DNA from: Rothia nasimurium
GTDB taxonomy: Bacteria; Actinomycetota; Actinomycetes; Actinomycetales; Micrococcaceae
Assembly: GCF_004569295.1 (NCBI RefSeq)
Contig: NZ_SPQC01000015.1
Location: forward strand, 1 to 57,257
Reading direction: 5' to 3'
DNA: 57,257 nucleotides
The position numbers and the translations under genes were made by a program. The notes beneath the pieces were generated by a model that saw only the letters and a program-made list of their open reading frames with translations, searched no databases and had not been told where the DNA came from. Position 1 is the first letter of the stretch. Each line of letters opens with the position of its first letter. This document shows, piece by piece, positions 16,482 to 25,555 of the stretch.

Positions 16482-17459
16482 GTGAAAAAATACTGTCTGG
16501 CATTCTCCCTGATATCGCTTGGACTGCTCGCGCCGCTAAACTCAGCTATAGCTAATGACTCCGGTGAGACTGACGGCGATGAGTTCAAGGTAAGTATTGA
16601 ATATGATTGGGAAACCTCAACTGGCTTCGAACAGGATGAAACGATAGTCGAAGACCACAAGGTAGAAGGCAACCTAACAGATACCTTGGCGGCAGTTAAA
16701 CTTATCTACTTCGATAAGCCCCGAGGCCCCAACCGCGCTGCCCTGATGGTAGGAGGCTCGCCCACCCCAGGAACCTACTGCCTAGCAACTAACGGCAACG
16801 TAGGCACCCTCTCCCTTGTACCAGACGACTGGGCCGACGGCTCCGACACCCCCTACAACACACCCCAAGGCACCATCGGCTGCGTCCCCCTCACCCCAGC
16901 CGAGCTCGAAGCCGCCGGCCTAGAACTCGCCGAAGAAAACGGGCAAACCGTGCTGCGCACCATCCGTGTAACGCTCACCACCCACGACTTCGACACCTTT
17001 CCCATCGCAGCCGCCACACCCCAACAAGAACGCGCACCCCACACCCTCAAAAACTACAACACCAACTTCTGGGCCAACCCCAACCCCCAAGAATTCACGC
17101 GCACCATCAATGGCCAAAACGTCGTACTTCACGCAACCCCCATCTCCTACACCTTCGACTACGGGGACGGCGCCACGCTCGGCCCCGTCGTCTACCCCGG
17201 CTACCAGCTCGGCGCGGACGTCTGGGACCAGCTCACCGACACCTCCCACCGCTACACAGACCCCGGCGACTACTATTTCGCCCTGACCACCACCTACCGC
17301 GGTGAATACTCGGTAGACGGCGGCCCCTGGCAGGTCATCGACGGAACTGTCAGCCGCACCAGCGACCCGCAACTTGTGCGAGTCTGGCGCACCAAGGTTG
17401 GGTTAGTTGCCGACGACTGCACCCCAGGTGCGGACGCCTGGGGCTGCACCACGGGCTAG
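16482..17459 (+). CDS. Secreted protein with a PKD-like domain
   Basis: This 325-residue protein starts at GTG, one base after the lipoprotein stop, and has an N-terminal signal peptide (AFSLISLGLLAPLNSAIA). The middle region carries paired cysteines (GTYCLATN and GTIGCVPL). The C-terminal third shows a PKD/Ig-like beta domain: YTFDYGDGATLG, then TSHRYTDPGDYYFALTTTY. A final disulphide pair, DDCTPGADAWGC, closes the chain. PKD domains bind polymers or mediate surface contacts. The first ~70 codons are AT-richer than the rest, which is strikingly C-rich, suggesting a mosaic origin. The exact role is unknown. Confidence 0.7.
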   Translation: MKKYCLAFSLISLGLLAPLNSAIANDSGETDGDEFKVSIEYDWETSTGFEQDETIVEDHKVEGNLTDTLAAVKLIYFDKPRGPNRAALMVGGSPTPGTYCLATNGNVGTLSLVPDDWADGSDTPYNTPQGTIGCVPLTPAELEAAGLELAEENGQTVLRTIRVTLTTHDFDTFPIAAATPQQERAPHTLKNYNTNFWANPNPQEFTRTINGQNVVLHATPISYTFDYGDGATLGPVVYPGYQLGADVWDQLTDTSHRYTDPGDYYFALTTTYRGEYSVDGGPWQVIDGTVSRTSDPQLVRVWRTKVGLVADDCTPGADAWGCTTG

Positions 17460-17559
17460 TTCCGCCACCGGCCAGCACAGAAACTTCACCAGAAAAGTAT
17501 TTTCTTAGGTTTCGCACAGGTTCCCCGAATTGAGCTCAAAGGTTGGGGTGCCATAGTTA

Positions 17560-17743
17560 AAGACATGAGGACGAGGAGAGAAAACCTCACCATCTCAAGA
17601 GACTGAGAATCTCACCGTGGCGATGAGTCACCTCTTTCAGAGAAATGTGTGTAACCTCTGAAGCTCCTCCCGTGAGGGATAGGTGCAAAAGAAATGTGTG
17701 TGTATGAGAAAAGGTCGCAACCAGAAGGTTGCGACCTTTTCTC
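17560..17743 (+). ncRNA. Candidate small RNA or leader with strong terminator
   Basis: This fills a 376-base stretch without a convincing gene. A weak promoter (TTGAGC at 17530, CATAGT at 17552) may precede it. Three hairpins can be drawn: TTCAGAG/CTCTGAA (17636-17662), CCTC-CCGT-GAGG (17666-17677), and a terminator with a 17-bp perfect stem. The 12-mer AGAAATGTGTGT occurs twice, at 17641 and 17690, in regions left mostly unpaired. A CTCCTCC stretch at 17664-17670 could pair with Shine-Dalgarno sequences such as the AAGGAGGAG of the next gene. Tiny ORFs start inside both 12-mers, so a peptide leader is an alternative. Confidence 0.35.
17706..17743 (+). terminator. Intrinsic terminator
   Basis: GAGAAAAGGTCGCAACC pairs perfectly with 17727-17743 across an AGAA loop. 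The A-run at the base of one arm and the T-run in the other let it work on either strand. Confidence 0.8.
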
Positions 17744-17835
17744 TATCCTCCAGACCAACGAAAAATAACAGGCAACTCTAACCTGACTAGAGCCCACAGT
17801 TCTACAATGGTAGAAATCTCAAGGAGGAGATTCCC

Positions 17836-18264
17836 ATGACCGAACAGACCATCCAGTCCCGCCCGCCCGTACAGCAGGCGTCCGAGCCCTATTATCTACG
17901 AAGAGTGCTCGGCTACAGCTGGTTGCAAACCCTCACCATCACAGCCCTCTTCACGGCTCTCGCAGCCAGTCTCATATTCCAGGCCCACCTGCTCAATATG
18001 GTTCTTGTCTTCTGCTGTGTGGCGTTCGGTTTTTACATCAGCCGTCGTCGAGCATCAGCAAAAATAACCTTGCCTATCAGCTATGGTTTAGCCTCCCAGA
18101 CGGTTTTCGCAGTGGCCGTCCTTGCCCTGCTCTTTCCTGGTCTGGATGACCCTGCCAGCGCCACCTGGCGCCTCCCCCTCCTGGCAGTCACCACCTTCTT
18201 CTTCCACCGCTTCGTCACACCCGGCTACCACCTCATTGAAGAGAAGAAAGCCTCTCATGGCTGA
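17836..18264 (+). CDS. Small integral membrane protein, unknown function
   Basis: This 142-residue protein has a ~28-residue polar N-terminus and four hydrophobic segments at roughly 33-52, 54-70, 85-100 and 110-128. It resembles no family I can name with confidence. The start has a very strong AAGGAGGAG site. Its last eight bases overlap the next gene (ATGGCTGA), which encodes another four-segment protein, so the two are coupled and may form a heteromeric membrane complex. Confidence 0.65.
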   Translation: MTEQTIQSRPPVQQASEPYYLRRVLGYSWLQTLTITALFTALAASLIFQAHLLNMVLVFCCVAFGFYISRRRASAKITLPISYGLASQTVFAVAVLALLFPGLDDPASATWRLPLLAVTTFFFHRFVTPGYHLIEEKKASHG

Positions 18265-18667
18265 TTCCACCACCAGGAATCTAGTCTTCGGGGCGCCGGT
18301 TTGGCCGTCTTTGCTAGCAGCCTTCGGGTTTAGCCTTATAGCCTGGGCAGATCACATCGACAGTATCTGGCTCAGGGTGGCTAACGTTTTCATTGTCTAT
18401 ATCGGGCTTAGCCTCATGCCGTTACCCAGAACCTTCACACCGGTTAAACCCGCACTCATTTCTCTCGGAGCATCGCTCCTCATTATTGCCCTGCTAGTCG
18501 GCACCACCATTCTGGTGCACGAGGTTCTCTTCCCCGAGCCCTTCGCACAGAGCGTCCCCGGCGCAGTTGCCAACCAGGCCATCACCGGGCTGGTCGCTTT
18601 CGTGCTCTTCCGCTGGGCTATGCCGGTACTTCCCAGCTACGAGGGTAAGCACGCGTCCAACCGCTAA
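18257..18667 (+). CDS. Small integral membrane protein, partner of the preceding gene
   Basis: This 136-residue protein starts MADSTTRNLVFGAPVW and has four predicted membrane spans with short loops. Its ATG lies inside the last codons of the upstream gene, so translation is coupled. I do not recognise a family. Similar length, topology and overlap suggest the pair arose by duplication or works as a two-subunit small transporter or membrane accessory; this is inference. A strong hairpin follows at 18690-18741. Confidence 0.65.
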   Translation: MADSTTRNLVFGAPVWPSLLAAFGFSLIAWADHIDSIWLRVANVFIVYIGLSLMPLPRTFTPVKPALISLGASLLIIALLVGTTILVHEVLFPEPFAQSVPGAVANQAITGLVAFVLFRWAMPVLPSYEGKHASNR

Positions 18668-18689
18668 ACCAGTACCGGAAATATACAAA

Positions 18690-18741
18690 GGACGCCCGCC
18701 CCACTCCCCTGCCGCAGGGCAGAAAGGTGGGGCGGGCGTCC
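18690..18741. terminator. Hairpin terminator between convergent genes
   Basis: GGACGCCCGCCCCAC (18690-18704) is exactly inverted at 18727-18741, a 15-bp stem. It lies between the end of the membrane-protein pair and the convergent end of ald and could serve both. There is no clear U-run. Confidence 0.6.
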
Positions 18742-18765
18742 GCACCCTTAAGCTACCTCTAAAAC

Positions 18766-19854
18766 CTAGGCGGCAGGCAGCTCAGGGAATGCCTCAGCAA
18801 CGCCGGGGAACGTAATCTTGCCAGCATCGGTGTTCAGGCCCAGAGCCAGATCAGGGTTGTTGGCCAGGGCCTCATCCACACCAGCAGCCAGCTTCAACAC
18901 ATAGGGCAGGGTGGCATCGGTCAGGGCGATAGTCGAGGTGCGGGGCACAGCACCGGGCATGTTAGCAACGCAGTAGTGACGGATGCCGTCCACCTCAAAA
19001 ATCGGGTCAGCATAGGTGGTGGGGCGGGAAGTCTCGAAGCAACCGCCCTGGTCAATCGCGACGTCAATCAGCAAGGTGCCGGGCTTCATGGTCTTCAGGT
19101 GCTCACGGCGCACAACCTTAGGAGCCTTAGCGCCAGGAACCAGAATCGAACCAATAATCACATCGGCCTCAGCGATTTCACGCTCAATATTCGCGGGAGT
19201 AGAGTTCAGCACGCGCGCAGTAGACCCAAACAGGTCAGACAGTTCACGCACACGGGGGCCGTAACCCTCAAGAATAGTAACCTCAGCGCCAGCACCAACA
19301 GCCAGCTTAGCGGCGTGGGTACCCACGTCACCGCCACCCAGAACCACAACGCGGCCAGGGGCAACACCGGGCACGCCACCCAGCAGAATACCCTGGCCAC
19401 CCTCGGTAGCCATGGTGTACTGGGTCGCAGCCTGAGCAGCCAGACGGCCCGCAACCTCACTCATGGGGAGCAGCAGGGGCAGGGCACGGCCGTTACGCAC
19501 GGTCTCGTACGCAATACCGCGGGTCTTCGCAGCCAGCAGAGCCTCGGTCAGGGGCTTGTCAGCAGCCAGGTGCAGGTAAGTAAAAAGGGTTAGGTCCTCA
19601 CGCAGGTACTTGTACTCGGGCTCAATCGGCTCTTTGACCTTGACGAGCAGCTCGGCCTTAGTCCAGGCCTCTTCCTGGCTGACCGGGGTAGCCCCGGCCC
19701 TCTCGTATTCCTCATTGGAAAAGCCTGCGCCGAGCCCGGCGTCCTTCTCAATCAGCACGTCGTGGCCAGCCTGAACAAGAGCCAGCACGCCGTCAGGGGT
19801 GAGGCCAACGCGCTGTTCCTGGGGCTTGATTTCGCGGGGTACGCCAATGCGCAT
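18766..19854 (-). CDS. ald: Alanine dehydrogenase
   Basis: This 362-residue enzyme interconverts L-alanine and pyruvate plus ammonia with NAD+. The start [20 protein letters not shown] is the family N-terminus, with the substrate-binding Arg and the catalytic Lys-containing KVKEP segment near residue 72. The Rossmann motif [20 protein letters not shown] lies around residue 170, and a catalytic His-containing HLAAD segment sits near residue 95. The chain length is as expected. The gene is monocistronic, convergent with the membrane-protein pair. Confidence 0.95.
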   Translation of the reverse strand: MRIGVPREIKPQEQRVGLTPDGVLALVQAGHDVLIEKDAGLGAGFSNEEYERAGATPVSQEEAWTKAELLVKVKEPIEPEYKYLREDLTLFTYLHLAADKPLTEALLAAKTRGIAYETVRNGRALPLLLPMSEVAGRLAAQAATQYTMATEGGQGILLGGVPGVAPGRVVVLGGGDVGTHAAKLAVGAGAEVTILEGYGPRVRELSDLFGSTARVLNSTPANIEREIAEADVIIGSILVPGAKAPKVVRREHLKTMKPGTLLIDVAIDQGGCFETSRPTTYADPIFEVDGIRHYCVANMPGAVPRTSTIALTDATLPYVLKLAAGVDEALANNPDLALGLNTDAGKITFPGVAEAFPELPAA

Positions 19855-19983
19855 GAGGGGGTCTCCCATTCATTTTCGTCGTTGAAAAATGTTGCGTTAA
19901 TCAGCCTACGCCCTTTTGTTGAACAAAGACAAACCGCCCCAAATTTTCTTCATATTTCCAAGAAAATCCGGTGCGGGCAGGGG

Positions 19984-20400
19984 CTAGGCCAGCTCGGCGG
20001 CGGCAGCCGGGTCGGAGTCGTTCAGAAACTTCTCAATACGCTCAGCCTCGTCTGTCTCACCGATTGCTGCGGCAGTCTGGCCCAGAATCAGCAGGGCCTT
20101 CAGGAAGCCCCGGTTCGGCTCATGGCTCACCGGAATCGGGCCGTGCCCGCGCCAGCCATTGCCGCGCAGGGCGTCCAGACCGCGGTGATAACCCACGCGC
20201 GCATAGGCGTAGGCTTCAAGGGTTCTACCAGCACTCAGGGTTTCTTCGGCCAGCAGGGCCCAGGCCAGCGACGACTTGGGGAAGGCCTGCGCAAGGTCGG
20301 CAGGAGCTTCACCGGCGCGGACGCGAGCCGTCAGCTCAGGCTCTTCAGGCAGCAGGGTGGGGGCGGGGCCATCTAGCAGGTTCTTACCGGCAAGTGACAT
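19984..20400 (-). CDS. DUF3151 family protein
   Basis: This 138-residue actinobacterial protein, started at MSLAGKNLLDGPAPTLLP, has the DUF3151 pattern: SSLAWALLAEETL, then YAYARVGYHRGLDALRGNGW, GHGPIPVSHEPNRGFL and an Ala-rich end. The helical repeat pattern resembles TPR-like packing. Function is unknown, but in M. tuberculosis and many relatives the gene lies close to fba. Here fba is 2.1 kb away, with a Fic gene and a broken gltS inserted between, which suggests an insertion into an ancestral pair. Confidence 0.85.
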   Translation of the reverse strand: MSLAGKNLLDGPAPTLLPEEPELTARVRAGEAPADLAQAFPKSSLAWALLAEETLSAGRTLEAYAYARVGYHRGLDALRGNGWRGHGPIPVSHEPNRGFLKALLILGQTAAAIGETDEAERIEKFLNDSDPAAAAELA

Positions 20401-20441
20401 GGTTACTCCATTCAACTCAAATTCTTGTAACTACAAAAAGT

Positions 20442-21653
20442 CTACGCGTACCCAGGAAAAAGTAGGGTCTTACCTGCCTCACTCAACCGCACGCGCAACG
20501 GGCGGGACGAGGTACGCTCAACCAGTCTTTCTTGTTCCACATCAACAAGATAGGCCCGAACCGTATTTCGCGACTTCCCAAGAATCTGCGCTAAATCGCC
20601 CCATTCAATTCCGCGGCCCCCGCTGAAAAGATGAACCTGACCCAGAATAAACAGCACATCAAGCGCGCCAGCCGACAGCTCAGACTCGCCTGACTTGAGC
20701 CTGTCGACGCGCTCATACAGCAGCTGCATCATCTGTTTCTTTGCCTCAAAATCATCAATGAGTTCGAGCTGTGCGTCACGGATAAACCCAAGCATTACAT
20801 GGGCAAATAGTGTGACTTCACCATAATTAAGCGGCTCCTCAACTTCGGTAAAAGCCCTGTGGTATTCCTCTTTTTTCTGCTTTATAAGGTGCGAGAGGGC
20901 AAGCACCGTGTAGGTAGAGAGCACCTCCTGCAGCTGGGCGCTTAAGAAAAAACGCCCGAAACGTCCATTGCCGTCATAGAAAGGGTGGGCCGCCTCAAAC
21001 ATAAAGTGCGAGACAGCTCTAGAAAGAAGAAAGGGCACCTCGGTGTTCTCAAGATGGTCAAACATAGCCCGTAGCTGCTGTTCAAGGGCCTCTTCGTCGC
21101 GAGCACCAGCATGAATAATTTTGCCTGCCCCATCATGCACATAGACAGGACCAGCCCTAAAAAACCTGCCATCAGGGCGGTCTTCGTCAGCGATCTCTGA
21201 CCCAAAAAGGCGGTCGTAGGTAGCTCGTACTTCTTCCAGGGTGTGCGGAACGTCAACCTTGCCCTGTGATAGCTCAAGATAGAGCCGAGCAATCTCTCTA
21301 AACTTCTTGTTATCAGAGGGTTCAGCGTCGAGGGCCTCCTGGATCTCTTGCCTGGTTGACCGCACCCCCTCAATCTCGTTCGTCGCTGAAATTTCCTGAG
21401 TGATGAGCTCATACAGGTAACTTGCCCGAGCAGTCGCGGGAAAACTAGGGGCAAGTTCCTCAAGAGTTCTCTCATTCAACAGAATCTGTTCCTGCAGAAG
21501 GAGCAGCTGGGGGGTCACTGTGTAAAACAGAGTGTGGTCGCCCAGAACAAAGCTGGTTTCGCACCCCATATCACGGCGTTCTTGCGCGAACCTTCCAGCA
21601 GTCTGCCGGTCAAACTGATGAAAGATAGATTTGAGACTCCGGTATTTTTTCAT
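20442..21653 (-). CDS. Fic-domain protein (putative AMPylating toxin or regulator)
   Basis: This 403-residue protein carries the Fic core HPFYDGNGRFGR near residue 240, with the catalytic His and the phosphate-binding loop intact, so it should transfer AMP from ATP to protein hydroxyls. An N-terminal inhibitory motif of the (S/T)xxxE(G/N) type, TNEIEG, is present around residue 93, which makes it a self-inhibited class II Fic protein. The C-terminal part contains a winged-helix-like region (AQILGKSRNTVRAYL). No separate antitoxin is visible. Its position between DUF3151 and fba suggests acquisition. Confidence 0.88.
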   Translation of the reverse strand: MKKYRSLKSIFHQFDRQTAGRFAQERRDMGCETSFVLGDHTLFYTVTPQLLLLQEQILLNERTLEELAPSFPATARASYLYELITQEISATNEIEGVRSTRQEIQEALDAEPSDNKKFREIARLYLELSQGKVDVPHTLEEVRATYDRLFGSEIADEDRPDGRFFRAGPVYVHDGAGKIIHAGARDEEALEQQLRAMFDHLENTEVPFLLSRAVSHFMFEAAHPFYDGNGRFGRFFLSAQLQEVLSTYTVLALSHLIKQKKEEYHRAFTEVEEPLNYGEVTLFAHVMLGFIRDAQLELIDDFEAKKQMMQLLYERVDRLKSGESELSAGALDVLFILGQVHLFSGGRGIEWGDLAQILGKSRNTVRAYLVDVEQERLVERTSSRPLRVRLSEAGKTLLFPGYA

Positions 21654-21756
21654 GCTCCCCTATCTCCCAAAACCTAGTCTTTTTGGTAGTTACGGGTAAT
21701 CTTATGCCACCCTAACTCCCAAAAACACCTTTTTTGTATTTAAGCCTAGCTCCGCC

Positions 21757-22322
21757 CGCCAGCTACTTCCACGCCTGCAGTGATGCTCTGCTCCTGCTCG
21801 GTATGTGGATTAAGAACCGCTTCTACTTCTTCCAGTGCTTCGCCATCCCCTCGCCCGTTATCGGCGGCTTCCTTTTCTCCCTGGTCAACATGGTGCTTCA
21901 CCAGACCGGGGCCCTGACCATCGAGTTCGATACCACCCTGCAGAGCTTCTTCATGGTCATCTTCTTCACCTCGGTCGGCTACGGTGCCTCGCTCAAGGTG
22001 CTCAAGTCAGCCGGCTCAAAGGTAGGCCTCTTCCTGCTGGTCGCAACGGATCTCTGTATCGCGCAGAACATCGTGGCCGTCCTTATCGCCCCGTGGTCAA
22101 CGTCGACCCGGCCCTGGCGCTCATGACCGGCTCCACCCCATGACCGGCGGCCACTGCGGCTTCGGCATGGGCGCAACCCCCAACGGCATCGCCAACATGG
22201 CATCCCTGGTCACCAAGTACAAGGCCTCCAAGTTGGCCTTCTTCATCCTGCCCATCGTCGGCGGCATGTTCATCGACTTCACCAACCTGGTGAACATCAT
22301 GGCCTTCCCGTCCATCGTCTAG
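21757..22322 (+). pseudogene. gltS: Sodium/glutamate symporter (gltS) remnant with internal deletion
   Basis: The N-terminal part reads LLLLGMWIKNRFYFFQCFAI, then IPSPVIGGFLF and LHQTGALTIEFDTTLQSFFM, classic GltS sequence. After VAVLIAP the frame shifts to VVNVDPALALMTGSTPMTGG, then jumps to FGMGATPNGIANMASL and ends FFILPIVGGMFIDFTNL. About 190 residues of the middle are missing relative to the ~400-residue family, and the very N-terminus is also lost. It cannot encode a working transporter. The deletion is real and not a homopolymer error. Confidence 0.85.
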
Positions 22323-22354
22323 CCGGGGCGGACGTCCGCCCCCTCCGCGCAACT

Positions 22355-22410
22355 GTGCCGCGAAGTGCCATAGGTGCCGACCTATCCCCACCTATGGCAC
22401 TTCGCGGCAC
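22355..22410. repeat. Long perfect hairpin, 22-bp stem
   Basis: The arms 22355-22376 and 22389-22410 are perfect inverse copies over 22 bp, around a 12-base loop. The stem contains AAGTGCC, a word that recurs in the hairpins at 27128 and 28537. No U-run follows, so it may be a palindromic element rather than a plain terminator. Confidence 0.75.
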
Positions 22411-22426
22411 ATTCACCACCACAGCA

Positions 22427-22474
22427 CAAAGGCGACGGACGCACCCGCACAAGCGGGAGCGTCCGGCGCCTTTG
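22427..22474 (-). terminator. Probable fba terminator hairpin
   Basis: CAAAGGCGACGGACGC (22427-22442) pairs with 22459-22474 with one mismatch. The loop itself contains CCCGC-ACAA-GCGGG. It lies 30 bases past the fba stop codon. Confidence 0.6.
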
Positions 22475-22503
22475 TTCTAAGCTAGCGAACCTAGCTACAG
22501 GGC

Positions 22504-23529
<1,026 letters not shown>

Positions 23530-23731
23530 GCTGACTCCTTGGTTGTCGGTGGGGCCACCCGGTTGGTGGCCTGGTGTGAGTTGGTGCTGCACCCGGTGCG
23601 TGTAAGGACGCGGTGGGGCGAGCGCCTGCCTGCTTTTCAGTTTACCAAGGGCGCGGCGGGAAAGGGTAGGTTTCCCACACTAATTTCGGACATAAACCCA
23701 CAGAAAACCATGTGTTTCTGGGGGTCTTAAG

Positions 23732-23772
23732 CACCCTAACACCGGCTTTTGCTACTTGCCGGTGTTAGGGTG
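23732..23772. terminator. Hairpin terminator after the DASS transporter gene
   Basis: CACCCTAACACCGGC (23732-23746) is exactly inverted at 23758-23772 around an 11-base loop. It lies 30 bases past the stop of the transporter gene. Confidence 0.7.
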
Positions 23773-23804
23773 TTGGGTTTTATGGGTTTAGTGGGGGCTC
23801 CGGC

Positions 23805-25415
23805 CTAGAGCGCGAAGATCCACATGGCCAGGGTCATGGTCACTGCGGTAATCGCCACGATGGAGAAAAGGTTGAGCCAAAGGCCGCCCTTGACCATCTG
23901 CCCGATGGTGACGTAGCCCGAGCCGTAGGCGATGGCGTTGGGCGGGGTCGCTACGGGGAGCATGAAGGCGCAGGTGGCGGCGAGGGCGACGGGGATGGCA
24001 AGCAGCATGGGGTCGTAGCCCATGCCCATGGCGATGCCGCCGGCGACGGGTAGGAAGGTAGCTGCGGTGGCGGTGTTACTAGTGAGTTCGGTGAGGAAGA
24101 TGACGCCGGTGGTCACCAGCAGCACGATGACGAGGATGGGCAGGGTGCCGAGGGTGCCGACGGAGTCGCCGATCCACTGGGTGAGGCCGGAGCTGGTGAA
24201 CTGGCCGGAGAGGGCTAGGCCACCGCCGAAGAGGAGCAGGACGCCCCAGGGCAGTTTAGTTGCGGTTTCCCAGTCGATGAGGCGCACGCCCTTGTTGGCG
24301 GTGCCACCGGCGGGTAAAGCAAAGAGCAGCAGGCCAACGGCGACGGCGATGCCGGCGTCGGTGATGGGCGGTGACTTAGACCAGATGATGGGGACGAAAA
24401 TCCAGGCCAGGGCGGCTGCGATAAAGATGATGAGCACGCGCAGTTCGCCCGAGCTCATGGCACCGAGCTTGGCGTATTCGTTAGCGATGAGTTTCTTACC
24501 GCCGGGAATCTCTTTAATCTCGGGTTTGAAGAGCACCTTGGTGAGCAGGAACCAGCAGACAAAGAGCACAATCACCGACAGGGGTACGCCCACTAGCATC
24601 CACTGGCCAAAGCCGATGTGTACGTCGTGGGTGTCTGCCATGTAACCGGCGAGCAGGGTGTTGGGCGGGGTGCCGATCAGGGTGCCGAGGGAGCCGATGG
24701 AGGCAGCGTAGGCGATACCCAGCATGAGGGCGGTTCCGAAGTCGGACTTAATCACGGCGTCCTTGACGGCCTGGTCGTCGGGGGATGCGCCGTCCTCAAT
24801 TTTAATGTCGGTGGTGCCGCTGGCCTGGGCAATCAGCATGAGCACGGAGACACCGATGGGGATCATCATGACGGCGGTGGCGGTGTTCGAGACCCACATG
24901 GAGAGAAAACCTGTGGCTACCATGAAGCCCGCGACCATCATGGAGGGCTTGGTGCCCATGACCTTGAGGGTGAGCAGGGCGATGCGGCGGTGTAGGTTCC
25001 AGCGCTGCATGGCCAGGGCCAGCAGGAAACCGCCCATGAAGAGGAAGATGATGTTGTTGCCGTAGCTAGCGCCGATGTCGTTGATTTTTACTTCGCTGTT
25101 GAAGACGGGAAAAATCACCAGCGGCAGCAGGGCGGTGGCGGGAATGGGCAGGGCCTCGGTCATCCACCAGGCACCCATCAGGACGGCGGTGGCTGCGGTC
25201 AGGCGCGCGGCATCGGGTACGTCGCCGGGCATGATGAGGTAGACCAGGGCGGCTGCAAGCAGGCCGCCGAAGAGACCGATGAGGCGCTTTTTGCGTTCGT
25301 CGGCTTCGACCTCTGGCGCCTGGGAGCCGCGCGAGCGGTGAATCTGGTCTATGGCCTGGGTGGGAGCTGCACTGTATTTTTGCAGGTGGTCACCCGTGAT
25401 GTGGGGCTTGCCCAT
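23805..25415 (-). CDS. SLC13/DASS-family sodium:dicarboxylate symporter
   Basis: This 536-residue membrane protein has about a dozen spans after a ~45-residue polar N-terminus. The two repeated sodium-binding signatures are visible as SNTATAVMMIP and LTSNTATAATFLP, each followed by proline-rich ends, and GTPPNTLLAGYM precedes the second half. Members import succinate, malate, fumarate or citrate with Na+. Substrate within that group cannot be fixed from sequence. It is monocistronic between fba and an MFS gene. Confidence 0.92.
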   Translation of the reverse strand: MGKPHITGDHLQKYSAAPTQAIDQIHRSRGSQAPEVEADERKKRLIGLFGGLLAAALVYLIMPGDVPDAARLTAATAVLMGAWWMTEALPIPATALLPLVIFPVFNSEVKINDIGASYGNNIIFLFMGGFLLALAMQRWNLHRRIALLTLKVMGTKPSMMVAGFMVATGFLSMWVSNTATAVMMIPIGVSVLMLIAQASGTTDIKIEDGASPDDQAVKDAVIKSDFGTALMLGIAYAASIGSLGTLIGTPPNTLLAGYMADTHDVHIGFGQWMLVGVPLSVIVLFVCWFLLTKVLFKPEIKEIPGGKKLIANEYAKLGAMSSGELRVLIIFIAAALAWIFVPIIWSKSPPITDAGIAVAVGLLLFALPAGGTANKGVRLIDWETATKLPWGVLLLFGGGLALSGQFTSSGLTQWIGDSVGTLGTLPILVIVLLVTTGVIFLTELTSNTATAATFLPVAGGIAMGMGYDPMLLAIPVALAATCAFMLPVATPPNAIAYGSGYVTIGQMVKGGLWLNLFSIVAITAVTMTLAMWIFAL

Positions 25416-25555
25416 ATCAACCTCACTCCATTGTGTGCTGATGCCGTAGGTCGCTGTTTACGAAAAAGAAACGGCTAACCTAGGCGGAATGTGTGTACAG
25501 GGAATGTTTTTACTGTACCTGATAAGCACTTTTATGAAGCGAGCGCGGGCGAGTG

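Noticed and set aside
17560-17743. 6C RNA, SRP RNA or cobalamin riboswitch
   Set aside because: No pair of loops with six cytosines, no SRP apical loop, and no cobalamin-box words.
18976-19593. Plus-strand ORF opposite ald
   Set aside because: It is a shadow of the ald gene: skewed Asn/Gln/Ser content, no ribosome-binding site.
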